DNA of 64,000 nucleotides from Phoronis australis (taxonomy: Eukaryota; Phoronida; Phoronidae): contig NMRA01000052.1 in the NCBI GenBank assembly GCA_002633005.1, positions 486,722-550,721 on the forward strand, in the 5' to 3' direction. Shown piece by piece: positions 24,176-35,724 of this stretch; position 1 is the stretch's first letter, and each line of letters begins with the position of its first letter. The position numbers and the translations under genes are program-made. A model generated the notes under the pieces. That model was given only the letters and a program-made list of their open reading frames with translations, ran no database searches and was not told the origin of the DNA.

Positions 24176-25060
24176 ATGTCGAACGCTAGACGGGAACAAC
24201 TGTGGAGAGGAGTAACTGATAGTTTGATGGAGCTCATCAAGGGGGATGCTGGGGAGACAGGGTGCCATCGTGAGGCGTCGCCGAGACATGGGAGATCTGT
24301 AACTTGCCGGAGGAGCAGGTCACATCGGGAGAGAGGGCCCTCCAGTAGGGCTAGGGATGGATCTCACAGGTAAGACCGGTCACCATAGGGAGGCTGGCCA
24401 CAAGAAGAAAGCTATGGGAAGCTAGAAGAATTCTGCTATGGGGTGTCCTCACAGTCATCAGAACCCGAGCGATATGGCCAAACATGTAATAGACTGTCAT
24501 CTGCCTCCGGGGATCTTGCTTGGGACAGGAATCCAGGACCTTGTGCAATCTTGAAAACGGGTATGGTTCCTGCACTTGGCTAAGGCCGTGGATGACAAGT
24601 CACCAAAGGAATTGATCAAGCGAGTTGAGGGAAGCCCGTTTTTAACGAACCTGGGGGGACATATGCAGGAGGAGGTGCAGCTGATATGCCAACACAAGAG
24701 GTTGGAGCGGCCAAAGGAAGTGTCACTAAGGTGCATAGAGAGTTTGCCCTTGTTGATGCACTCGGAGTTGTTGGAAGCCCAGCTGAGTTAACCGTCACGG
24801 GGTCCCAGTTGATCAAGGTGGCAGGACGGAAATGGCCGGCTGGGAAGTGCATTCCATTTAAATGGTTCATGTTTCCTGGTTGAACAACCCCTGGAGACGA
24901 TGTCTGGTATGTGGGAAGCCGGCGTCGAAAGGGGCGTCAGCGGCGAGTGGGTCACCGAGTCCTCGGAGTTCGGGTGCCTCCTTGTTCTTTAATGTGTGTG
25001 TGTTGGGCAAAGAAATTACAGTTTTGCTCATGAGAAAAGCTTTTAGATGTTTTTCGTAAA
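24176..25060 (+). other. GC-rich insert with fragmentary open frames, identity unknown
   Basis: This stretch is clearly richer in G and purines than its surroundings and has short frames interrupted by stops. Examples are MSNARREQLWRGVTDSLMEL at 24176, an Arg/Ser-rich run, and AKAVDDKSPKELIKRVEG near 24580. The change in base use at its left boundary coincides with the loss of the THAP transposase C-terminus, which suggests an inserted element. The basic Arg/Ser-rich part could be a gag-like fragment of a retroelement. No diagnostic motif is visible. Confidence 0.35.
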
Positions 25061-25186
25061 TGTCTGCACTGATTCTACTAGTGTATGCCATTGTATACCC
25101 ACGTGATCAAGGTTTCATTGAAGCACTTCTCAATAGTTTCTTTGTCGGGTTTACCGAGCTCGACACAGTGGGGTGCCTTTGATACT

Positions 25187-25337
25187 TTAAACCTGGTTTT
25201 ACTGAACCAGCTCCTTGGTCTAGCAAAACCAGGCTTTCAGACTCTTAAACCATGTTAGTGAAATGCAATTCAGGTCTAAAATTAGACCAGGTTTAGGAAG
25301 ACCAGGTTTAAGTCTTAAACCTGGTTTTGTTAAACCA
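25187..25337. repeat. Palindromic AAACCTGGTTT repeat cluster
   Basis: Variants of AAACCTGGTTT and its reverse complement recur at least six times in 150 bp, in both orientations. The core is a perfect 25-base palindrome at 25301-25325 (ACCAGGTTTAAG, one central T, then the reverse complement). It could form a strong hairpin and resembles a MITE end or a foldback element. No target duplication was identified. Confidence 0.55.
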
Positions 25338-25359
25338 CCTTTATGAAATCGGCTGCAGG

Positions 25360-25776
25360 AGTTCACAAAGGGATGAGTTGAATTTTTCTGATAGTGGAGA
25401 TGACAGTGACAAACCATTTATGATGTCTTTCTTACAGGTCGATCCTCAGGTGCCAGTTGAGGTAGCAGATGCACTTTCATCTAGACCCGTCTATCCAGAC
25501 ATCAGGTATATCAGAGGATAGTGTTCTAAATGTGTATAGACAGCTAGAAGTAGCATTTTAAACATGGTCCAGTTCAATGGACAGCATTCTTGTACTTACA
25601 GTCTTCAGCCAGGTGAAAATTTTCAAACTAAGAAAGGTGGTAATGTCAGGATATTTCCGTATAATCCAAACTGTCCTGATGGTCCTCAATGTACTAAACA
25701 TTCTACAGAGGAGGCTACTAAACTGGCATTTGAAACAAAGAAAACGTACATGGCATCAAGGGTCCATCATTTTTAA
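25360..25776 (+). pseudogene. Fragment of Tnp2/CACTA-like transposase (second copy)
   Basis: The segment at 25564-25776 reads VQFNGQHSCTYSLQPGE ... VRIFPYNPNCPDGPQCTKH. It matches the region FNGQFGCDWCYHPG...RAYPY of the larger gene at 31-35 kb. The second cysteine of the expected C-x2-C pair is Ser here. The segment at 25360-25520 is acidic and may belong to a different exon. The rest of the protein is absent. Confidence 0.5.
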
Positions 25777-26560
25777 ACTCTCCTACCAGCTTTTCCACAT
25801 TTTCGCAGGTTAATTAGCATTGATAATATGCATGTTGCCTTACTTGATATTTCAAAACTGTTTATTGGCTTATGGTTTTCTCCAAGTCATATGTGTTTGA
25901 GCTTCTCACTATATAAGCACATCAATCTTGTTGATGATGGGTTATCTAAAATAAAGCCGTGTACTATTTCACGCATACCAAGATCAATTTCTTAACATTT
26001 TAAGTACTGGAAGGCAGCAGAGCTTCGATCATGGCTCCTTTTTTATTAAATTCCAATTTTATCAGATATCATGGCCCCAGTATACTTCTACCATAATTGT
26101 ACATTTGTTGAAGCAATTTTTTCATTATCGAAAGATAGCATTGCACAGCCGGACTTAGCTGCAGCTCAATGCTCTGTTATTTTGTGTAAATGTTTAATAA
26201 GTTATATTATAGTAGATTGATCACCTTGAATATACATTCTTTGGTGCATTTGTCAGAACGTGTACAAAACCTAGGACGCTTATGGGCTCATTCTTGCTTC
26301 CCTTTTGAAAATGCAAATGGAAAGCTAAAAAAGTTTTTTCATGGTACTCAGTTTATAGACTAACAGATGATTAATGCTATTCACGTTACACAAAGACTGC
26401 CCTACTTGTTGGAAACTCTACCACAGTGCTCTTCTGTCTCATGGCCATGTACACCAAGTATGCCCTATGTATCACCGGTTTGGTCCAATGTATACACCAA
26501 ATTTTGTACACGAAATATGCGACCTGTGCAGGGCGTATGCAGTCAAGCACTAGGAATCTG
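25777..26560. other. No gene recognised
   Basis: AT-rich non-coding sequence downstream of the BEN-domain gene on its strand. It includes that gene's presumed 3' UTR. Confidence 0.5.
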
Positions 26561-29281
26561 TCAAAATAGTACATGATGTAGCATATCAACAATGGAGGCC
26601 ACAAGATCCTCATTCATCTTTGGTTTCGCAGATCCAGAGTGAGATCTGATTCCACGCAGAGTGTGGTTAGCCATGTAGTCACGCGTAAGAGCAGCTGACA
26701 TCAACGACGCAACATAGGTGCCAACTTTCTTTGGTGTGAGTTTATTAAACACTGCAGTTGGGAGTGTCAAAGATGGACCAATCGTGACCTACAAGCACAG
26801 GAAATCAAGGAAATACATAATTTGAAACCATCCCGTAACCAGCTGTACATATTGTTTAGTCTTTACATCATAATGTGCACTAGCTCGCTGCAAAATTAAT
26901 ATTGTCTAGAGGTAGATTCTTGATGAATTTTATGACACCAATATATAATTACATTACCCTTACACAAGGTACATGTATGTCAGATGCAAAAATTACCATT
27001 TCTCCAAACAAGTCAAGTGAGTCTTGATTTACTGACACCACATCTTTGGATTCCGGCGGCGAAGAAGACAGCACAGGCGATGACGACATTGAAAATGCAG
27101 GTGATGGCGGCAAAGAGGGTGATGTGGAAGCTGATGGTGCAAATGATAGAGATGAAGAGCAAGATGTTGAGGGATCACTGTCACACTTTTTCGCCTCAGC
27201 TCCTTCCAAGCGCTGCACATAGTTCCTGAGTTTTTTCAGTGAGTATTTCAGGTCTGCAAAACATAGAAAACAAAAAACATTAAGTACGCAAAGATCAAGC
27301 ATAGTCACACAATTGAAAAACTACACTGGAGAAAGGAGTGGAAGATGCCTATCAACACCTGTCTAGCTAACAGCTACAGGTCTATATATGCAAAGCATAG
27401 CTTCAAACAATATTGCACAGAATTAACAGACATATATCATTTCACGTCACAGAAAAGTTCACTCAATTTAAGGCATCGTGATTGTTTCATTAGTACACAC
27501 AACCTTTACAAGTTTTAATAACACATTTGGAATGTCCATGAAATTACCATCACGTTGAGACAATTCCTCTTTGAGTCGTTCTACTTCTGCCTTCAACATC
27601 ACCAGTTCCTTCTTCAAGGTTTTCTTCTCATCATCGTTTTGATCCTTGTAAGCATGAAAAATATTTAAATTAAAAATGAATGGAGAGTCAATATGCATAG
27701 AACACGAAGGACCAGGCTTGACAAATTCAATACATGATCTCCAAGATTTAGAGGAAGCGAGCCTCTGAAGCTTTTCAAGTCATGTGGAACCTAGTAAAAA
27801 TGCCAGCAATTGGCTAAATTGGAAATATCACACCCCAAAAAATGGCTAATTAGATTCATATGAAACTGTCAGTCTGTCAGACACTATGCTTTAATTACTG
27901 ATCTCCAAAATGATGTCCTTAACTGTTTAGTATGAGAACCTATCAAAAGAGGACTTTCACAATTTTAGCAACAATCTCGAATCCTGATGTTCCAGAAAAG
28001 TGAAAGCGTTTCTGATTAAACATAGTATCTCAAAGTTTAATGTGATTCCATACAGACATTTCTAAAATTGAATGGTCCACTGTTAGTAGTAAAATTAAAA
28101 TATTTGTTCCAATGTCTCAAACAACTATAACACAAATGCTTGGCAATAAGAGTGACAATATTTAATTCAAATAAACAACAAGTATGCAAAGGATACAAGT
28201 AAAACACCTTTTTCTCATGCAAGATCAGCATTACACAAGCAACCCATAAAAACTTATAGACAAGTCGAGTTTTCTGTCTTACAGTATGGTAACAAATTTA
28301 CCTGTGATAACTTGCTTTTGATGAAGCTAGTCAATTCTTCATTCTGACAGTGTTTCTTCTTGGCATTTTTCTGAACCTAAAGATTAAACAATGAAAAGCA
28401 AATACTTTAATTACCTATAGTTGCAAACACAATGCTCATTGGCAACAACATTATGAAATAAGACTGTACGTTTTCATAAGCTTGAACATGAGTCTTGAAC
28501 AGTACATTTTTATAAATTGAGTCTGCAAAACATTTTGCACACAACTTGCAAACAATTTTTAATAATAAGATATGTAGTATGGCAGACTCACACTAATTAA
28601 AGGCAGACTCATTTCAACATCGGAATCCTCTTCACTTTCCACAACTGCAGCAGTCCTCTTTGGGATTTTTTTCCTGAAACCCCGTCCAATTTTCTCACTA
28701 CCACCACCACTGCCGTCCATAGCATCCAGGCTACTGATCAGTGACTCTTCATCATCTAGAAATAGGAAGGAAGTACATATGAACAGAATACATGAGATTT
28801 CACCAAAAGTTAGTGTAAAGCATAATTCTGTTCTAGGAGTGGGACTCATAAACCCCCTTGGTAGTGAATGTCTTAAGTCTACAATAAATTAGGTCATCTT
28901 CTGATCAATGATGGTTTCAATTTACCCAGAGGGAATCCGTGAATATCGAAGGCATCCTGCCACACTGCACTACAAAACATTCAAACCAACAAAAATACGC
29001 AAAATTGTTATACTTTCAATCGTTTTCATAAGGGAGTAAACATTTCGAAACAATTTTGTGACCAATATTAATTCACCATCTAACCGTTTCTAACCCGATG
29101 TTTCTTACCCGATTGCTTGATTATTTTCGCTGGGTACTTCCCACCGTCAGACCAGTTTACGATGGTTTTTTGGCCGTTAACACTTCAGCTTCTTTTGAGA
29201 CTCATCTAAGAATAACATGCTCGACTTAACGACATCGTAGGAGGATTCTTCTTCATAAAACTGTACAAGCGTGTACGACAT
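26561..29281 (-). CDS. BEN-domain protein (one apparent frameshift)
   Basis: Six exons (listed 5' to 3'): 29281-29109, 28755-28592, 28376-28302, 27644-27548, 27253-26997 and 26788-26561, all with GT/AG introns and matching phases. The first exon starts MSYTLVQFYEEESSYDVV and continues into a Tudor-like WSDGGKYPAKII stretch. The fourth exon is a coiled coil (KAEVERLKEEL), the fifth is Ser/Pro-rich, and the last is a BEN domain (LTPKKVGTYVASLMSAAL, TRDYMANHTLRGIRS). BEN domains bind DNA or chromatin and usually act in repression. Exon lengths sum to one base more than a multiple of three: a single extra base in exon 1, near 29195, breaks the frame between the two halves of that exon. With it the product would be only about 34 residues. 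This may be a sequencing error or recent inactivation; otherwise the product is about 330 residues. Confidence 0.8.
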
Positions 29282-29879
29282 TTTCAAACTCAGGCGCGAA
29301 ATCAGCAGGATCTGTTTCCGGTTGAAATTTCGTCTTTTATGTACATTTTTACGCATTAGAGTTAATTATTTTTTTTATTTTTGACTTACAATATATGAGT
29401 AAGAATCAAATGCAGCAAATTGTTACAATGTTTTCAAAATTGTCTCCAATCTTTTAGGAGCTTCTTTTTTTTGCCACAAGAGTGGGCTGCAAACATCATA
29501 AAAAGCAAAAACGTGTTTTATATTTGTAATTTAATTAGAGTAAATTGTTGTTTAATAACATCAGAATTTATCTTAAATTGTATAGTAAATTGTGTATCAA
29601 ATATTTTGTTTTATTTAAAAACTGTTGTATGTTTGGTTAAAAATGTATTTGTAGTACAAGTCAAACTCAGAGCTTTGTTTGCGATGTTGGCTTTGTTACA
29701 GAATTGGCGGTAAATGGTCGAGTTGGAACGCTTCTTGTGTTCGTTTTCTTCTGTATAAACGGATGCTATGTTACTGCAGGTTGGTATTATGTATATATAT
29801 TAAATATATATATCAAAATTTTACACTCATTGTCCCGTAAAATTTAGTGTTGGTGAGCACCACCCAAACTTCCACAATA
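29282..29879. other. 5' flank of the BEN gene
   Basis: Presumed promoter region of the BEN gene plus AT-rich sequence, including an ATATAT-rich tract near 29790-29815. No conserved coding sequence. Confidence 0.4.
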
Positions 29880-29887
29880 CTCGGACA

Positions 29888-30275
29888 CACAGCCTACAGG
29901 CGTCCTCAGCTTCTGATGGCGTCCCCACGCTACATATAATGCTACAAGTATGACACTCGGGACTAGAACTTCCACGGGTGCTTCAATTCCGCCGTCCATA
30001 TCAAACACATAACTCAATAAATTTACACAAAACGGGTTCTACAAACCAAGAGAAATTGTTCTTTCTTAATACAATTCAATGTGTTCTGCTCCAGTGAGTG
30101 CGCAAGAAATTCACTGTCAAAGCACAAAAATGTTCCCAAAAAGCCCAAACACACTTTGCACTTTGTCGGTTCGAGGTCAAGGAACTCGAACCGACAAAGT
30201 GCAAAGTGTGTCCTACCTTGTAGTATTATATATAGTGTATTGGGGACAATCAGCTGAGGACGCCTGTGCTCAGAC
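29888..30275. repeat. Nested inverted-repeat (foldback) element
   Basis: The outer arms are imperfect inverted copies of about 80 bp. The left arm (about 29888-29970) contains CAGGCGTCCTCAGCT, GTCCCCA, CATATAATGCTACAAG and GACAC in order. The reverse complement of about 30205-30275 has the same landmarks in the same order. Within it lies a perfect hairpin with 27-bp arms (30149-30175 and 30185-30211) and a 9-base loop. The whole resembles a foldback transposon or a MITE with an internal rearrangement. Confidence 0.75.
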
Positions 30276-30324
30276 ACAGCACTAATTTGCCGTTATTTAG
30301 TGAACTGGTTCCTGTAGCCATTTT

Positions 30325-30558
30325 GAAGAGAGACCCGTTTACTTGACTTTACCTAGTAGTAGTAGGGGTGGGTCGAGACCACACCAGTATCGTCCACCAT
30401 CTTAAATTTAATGCGGTTTAGATGGGAATAAATAATATAATGAAGAGAGACACGTTTACTTGACTTTACCTAGTAGTAGTAGGGGTGGGTCGAGACCACA
30501 CCAGTATTGTCCACCATCTTAAATTTAATGTGGTTTAGATGGGAATAAATAATATAAC
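30325..30558. repeat. 117-bp tandem duplication, two copies
   Basis: Units 30325-30441 and 30442-30558 are nearly identical, with about five differences. Each includes CCTAGTAGTAGTAGGGGTGG and ends in AATAAATAATATAA(T/C). High identity means a recent event or gene conversion. No coding potential. Confidence 0.9.
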
Positions 30559-31155
30559 TGGTCATTGTAAACAAATCAATTTCTATGTTCACTGATCTTT
30601 TGGATTTGATGATGATGTTTACAATCGGACTATCAACGTACATATAATTTTAAATTGATATTAATATGTTTAAAATCTTGTCAAGGCCATTCCAAAAATG
30701 TATTATTCGTACAGATCATTCTCTTCTTATTCAGGCATTCAGTGTTTTCCCCGAAGTGTTCATTCGCTATTAAGCATCTCTCCTGTAGAAATGATAAAAG
30801 CAGCAGTCACGCTCATAATCATATCTACTTGTACGAGTTATCATGCCTGCTGAGAGGTGTAGCACTTTTGAAATTACTGCCACCCTAAATCCACATTACA
30901 AATGAACACCTTGGAAAACCTTTTAATTTATGTATGAGAAGGGACTAATCAGTATGAGAAATACTTTTTTGAATTGCCTTGATAAGATGATTCAGAAAAT
31001 AGCTATGCCAAGTATGTCTGTTAATAGAGTTTGATTGTGAACAACAGCCCAAAATGCAATTACATGTCATATTTGTAGATGTTTCGAGTAACTGTGGTAC
31101 GTAAATGAGTGTTTACTAATATTCATATATTTTTTGTAGGTTATGATTCATCAAC
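30559..31155. other. 5' flank of the CACTA-like transposase gene
   Basis: AT-rich non-coding sequence. A good acceptor (TTTTTTGTAG) ends at 31139, so part of this is probably a 5' intron. I see no copies of the AAACTTAAGTTT motif that is abundant downstream of the gene. Confidence 0.45.
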
Positions 31156-34100
31156 ATGTCAAAACGTACCTACAAGTCGTATCTTTTTAATGCTGATAAA
31201 AACAGTGCCAAGAACAACACAATGGCGCAACAATAGTGGTCGACGTGAATTGAGGAATGAGCCAACAGCCTCGAGTTCTCATGCACCAAAGAGAAAGTAT
31301 AGAGCATACTTAACGGATGAAGGAGCATGTGTACCTAGAACAACCCGGTGGAGGAACACAGTTATTTCGTCTCAAGAACCTTCACCGTATTCTGATAATG
31401 AATTAGCGGTCAGCATCTCACCTGATCTTGATAACCGTGAACATTTTTGTGATGCTTCAGGTAATGTCAATATTGAGGAAAATATTGATGCAAGTGAAGA
31501 AGAAAACTATGATGCTGTGAACATTGACTCTGACTCAGACTTTTCTTCTAGTTGCTATTCGAGTGACCTGAGTTCTTTGGATGAAGAACAGCTCACCTCT
31601 GAATCAGATGAGGAACAGAATAGTGATTTTGGATTCATTGCAGGCGATGACCAGGTCTTTCCTAGTGGAAGTCTCTCCGTCAAGCAATCAGCTCTGTTGA
31701 TCATGGCTTATGCCCTGAAGTACAACTTAACAGATGAGGCATTAGATGATCTACTGAAACTTATGAATCTCCATATACCGAACTTAGTACCTGACACAAA
31801 ATATCTCTTCTACAAACTGTTTAAGCACAACAACTACACGAAGATGTATTTCTGTGACACTTGTTTTTTTTACTTTGGGCCTGATGGTGCAGAGGATACA
31901 TGCTCATGTAACAATAGCATCGATTATGCGAAGTCGAAAGCATCGTATTTTGCCTATTGGTCTGTAGAATCTCAACTGAAGCTGCTACTTCAAGATGATG
32001 ACATTGCTACAAAATTATTTGACAGAAAAGAAAGAGACCTGTTTACATACTCAGATGCAGTTGATGGTGAAATCTTCAGTCATCTTAGGCATAATTATGG
32101 TTATGGCCCAACTGATATTTCATTGCTGTGGAACGTAGATGGTGTGCCGATGTTCAAGTAAGTAGGGAAGGATATTGTGTTTTAGTAAATTCAAAATGAA
32201 ATTAGTTCTGGAAAAGAGAAGTTATGCAATGGGATTAATTACCAAAACATTTAAGTATAGCATCAGCCATTTGAACGTCTTGTTGACAACGTGTCATAGT
32301 TTTGTTATCATGTTTTACATTTCTTATACTGTGGTGCATATATCTATTACACTTTTAATATGTTTGGGCTCACTTATTTGTTTACAGGTCATCGAACCGT
32401 GATTTGTGGCCAATTCAATGTTCAGTGATGGAGTTGCCATATGATGTCCGCCATAGGAACATCCTCATGCCTGCCTTATGGTTCTGCAAGGCGAAAGCAG
32501 ACATGACACTCCTGCTTAAACCGTTCATTGAAGAAATTCAACATCTCTCAACAACAGGTTTGAAATCTATTTAAATTGCTTTCTGCCCTAAAATCAAACT
32601 ATTGACTTAGACAACATACTTCCACTATAAAATTGGTGTCCACTTCTTACATACTCAGATGAGAACTGATTTCTAGCTTTGAAAAGAACTGATTGAGACC
32701 ATGGTGGTCTCATAAATTACTATCCTGTAACAAACCAAATTGGAAAGACTTATTGCGAAGCAATAACATAATGTCAGCTGTTTCAAAGCCCTGGAATCGT
32801 GGGCAATTTTACCATGGGAACAATTTTGAGGTCAATTTCATAACAGTCAGTACTCAGTAGTAGTCTCAACCAAAATCAGTTTTGTTATGGAAAGCGGTTT
32901 CATATTTGGTAGAAATACCAAATCGTGTTTATTTACTTTTACGTGGGCACAGTTATGTTAGCGATTTACAGTCTTCCTCACTAAAGTTGTTATGACATAA
33001 GATGTCAGTGTTCGTAAGTCGTCCCGTTTCCTTTAGTTTTGATTACACAAAGTTTGATGTTTAGTTTATTTTGAAAACTGCTTTCAGAATTGTTATTGTT
33101 GTAATTCCCATTCCTGTTTTGATTTCAGGATTCCAATTCAGAAATACAACTGTCCGTGTGTTTGCCCTACTTTGTACAGCAGACGCTCTTGCGAGACCTA
33201 AAGTGAAAAACACAAAGCAGTTTAATGGCCAGTTTGGCTGTGACTGGTGTTATCACCCAGGTAGTACCTAAATGCATCTTCAGCTTCGAAGATTTGATTG
33301 CCTTACTGCACATTCATTAATTATGAATGAATTTACCCTTCAGAAGTCCACCTTCAGTAAACCAATCCATAATTTTAATTTAGTGAGATTATTTGTTGTT
33401 GTTACCACCCGTCTTTATATGACCATGTGATATCTGTGACACACTTCTGTGATATTGCCTGAAATGTATACGGTTATTGGATGGAAACGATAATAGAATA
33501 GACGCAGAAATGTGGGTTAGCTCTTTGATATGTGGAATAAAAATTTATATTATGTGCTTTCACTTGACCTTGTGAAAATTCTTACTAGGCGCAGCAACCT
33601 CGACCAAAAACTCGCCTATCTAAAAACATGTAGTTTTACATATTTTTCTATGCTGTTGTTCAAATGTGAACTTCTCAGTGATGTATTCTGTCAACAAGAG
33701 CAACTCTTTAGCCATTCCTTTTAAATGTAATACAGTATGATATATCTTGACGCAAGGCATTAATTATTGGTTTCACAGGTCAGAGAGTTACAAGTGGTAG
33801 AGGAAGCACCCGTGCATACCCTTACATTGGACCGCAGACTCAACGGACACACAGAGACAGAAGAACTTGCTGTCGAAGCTGCAGCTGCAGGATCTCCACA
33901 GTTTGGGGTCAAGGGCCCGAGTGTTTTAAGTAAACTACAGCACTTCGATATTATCAATGGCTTTGTACCTGATTTTCTGCATTGTTGTTTACTTGGTATA
34001 GGTAGACAGTTTGTTTCATTGTGGTTTGATAGTGGACACCATACCTCCCCCTGGTATATTGGGCAGCCTCGTAAACAAGCCCAATTTGATAAGTACTTAG

Positions 34101-35176
34101 GTAACATTTTGCTGCCTAAAGAGATACGATGATTGCCGAGACCGGTGTCTGCTAGAGAGCACTGGAAAGGAAATGAATTCAAAACCTTTTTGTTGTATAG
34201 TGCACTGTTAGCTTTGAGTGGTATTCTGCCAGATGTTTACGTAAACCACATGTTTTTGCTGGTATGGGCATTACACAAGCTTTTGGGCACGTCGGTGTCT
34301 CTCAGTGACATCCGGAAGTCCAAAGCAGTGCTGGACAATTTTTGTCTGAAAGCAAAAGGGTTATATGGCGAAGAGAAGTGTACATATAATGTGCATCAGC
34401 TTTCCCATTTACCCGACAGTGTTCGGTTTTGTGGTCCACTGTGGTCTGTCTCCACCTTCATGTTCGAAGGTAATAATGCCTTCTTGAAGAATTTGGCGCA
34501 GGGAACTCAGTACGTATCTGACCAGATCTGCAAAAGCTTTGTCATCCACAAAAGTTTGTGTTTGTATTCAAAGCAAACGCAGCTGGTTCATGATGCTACT
34601 GACTCCCTGTTCAACAGACTTGTCAGTGGTCCCACTAAAACCAGAACAGCGAATGATGTTGGGCATGGTTTAGTGCTTTTAGGGGCACCTACTGTGAGAA
34701 GGATATCAGATGAAGAATTTGTTACTCTCCGGTTATTGTTTGAACCAGCTGAACCCAACAAACGTGTGTCGGAGTACAAGCGATTTATTTTCCAAAATAA
34801 GCTGTACTGCACTGCTCAGTACAAGGGCTTGAGCAGACGTTCGAACTCCTTTGTTAGAGTTAAAGATAACGGAACTGTGTTACGTGTAAAATTGAATAGA
34901 TTCCTGGCTGTTAAACAGAACTGTAGTTGTGACATGTATGGCCAGTGCAACTGCAGTACAGAGTATGTAGCTATATGCAAGATGTTTAACATTGTTAATT
35001 CTGAAGTCTTTAAGTGTACAGAGTTTAACATTGTCTCAGACTTCATGAGTGAGGTTAGTGAATCACGCGCTGCCTTGGCAATTAAACCAAGCCAAATAAT
35101 TGGAAAGTGTGTAAAGTTTGTAAAGGGTGGACAAATGTTTTTGGTTGATATGCCCAACATGGTAGAACTGGAGTAG
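31156..35176 (+). pseudogene. En/Spm (CACTA)-like Tnp2-type transposase, nearly complete
   Basis: Exons 31156-32157, 32388-32557, 33129-33260 and 33779-35176 join in phase. The start MSKRTYKSYLF and a second KRKYRAYL...PRTTRWRN form a repeated basic motif, followed by an acidic Ser-rich stretch. The conserved part runs through LWNVDGVPMFKSSNRDLWPI, FNGQFGCDWCYHPG, FDIINGFVPDFLHCCLLG, GPLWSVSTFMFEG and a Cys-rich tail (CSCDMYGQCNC). This order matches Tnp2-type transposases with a DUF4218-like C-terminus, as I recall the family. Transposases of this kind cut and paste their element. Damage: frameshifts near 31205 and 33850 and an in-frame TGA at 34130-34132. Everything else is well preserved, so the copy is young or was recently functional. 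Confidence 0.7.
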
Positions 35177-35610
35177 CATTAGTTGAACTTAAAAGGCATT
35201 ATGTGAGAAAACCTGCGAATTCGCAAAATGTATGCAGAGGGAAGTTAATATTTATGGATTTTGACTATGGGGTTTTACTAACTTATATTAAAAAATTGTT
35301 CCAAACTATTTTGAACGACATATTTCCCTTCACCAAACTAAGATGAAATGAAAATATTCCATCATCGAACCTGCAAGAACTCTTCCAAATTTTCAGTGAA
35401 ATGTCACATACTATGTATTACTTTGCTAATTCCATGAAGCTATCCAGCATTGGAGGTAAAACTGCAGAGTCCACCAAAACCAGATTATATATAGTGGTTC
35501 ACATCCTGATATTCAGATTTTCTTCAAAGTATGTCTCCATTTATGGACAGATACCTGGTTTTTATTTACTACTTAGCAAAACTATGTTAAATTGTTTTGG
35601 TGACTTTCTA
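35177..35610. other. 3' flank of the transposase gene
   Basis: AT-rich non-coding sequence with no recognised feature. Confidence 0.5.
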
Positions 35611-35724
35611 AAGATTAGCTTGTGGAATTGGCTATATAGTACCTATGTAAGATTAGCTTGTGGAATTGGCTATATAGTGCCTATGTAAGATTAGCTTGTG
35701 GAATTGGCTACATAGTACCTATGT
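35611..35724. repeat. 38-bp tandem repeat, three copies
   Basis: Units 35611-35648, 35649-35686 and 35687-35724 share AAGATTAGCTTGTGGAATTG and end in CCTATGT, with only one or two substitutions between copies. It is a simple minisatellite with no evident function. Confidence 0.9.

Noticed and set aside
33760-35160. Several - strand open frames of 74-140 codons
   Set aside because: All are shadows of the Tnp2-like transposase exon on the + strand.
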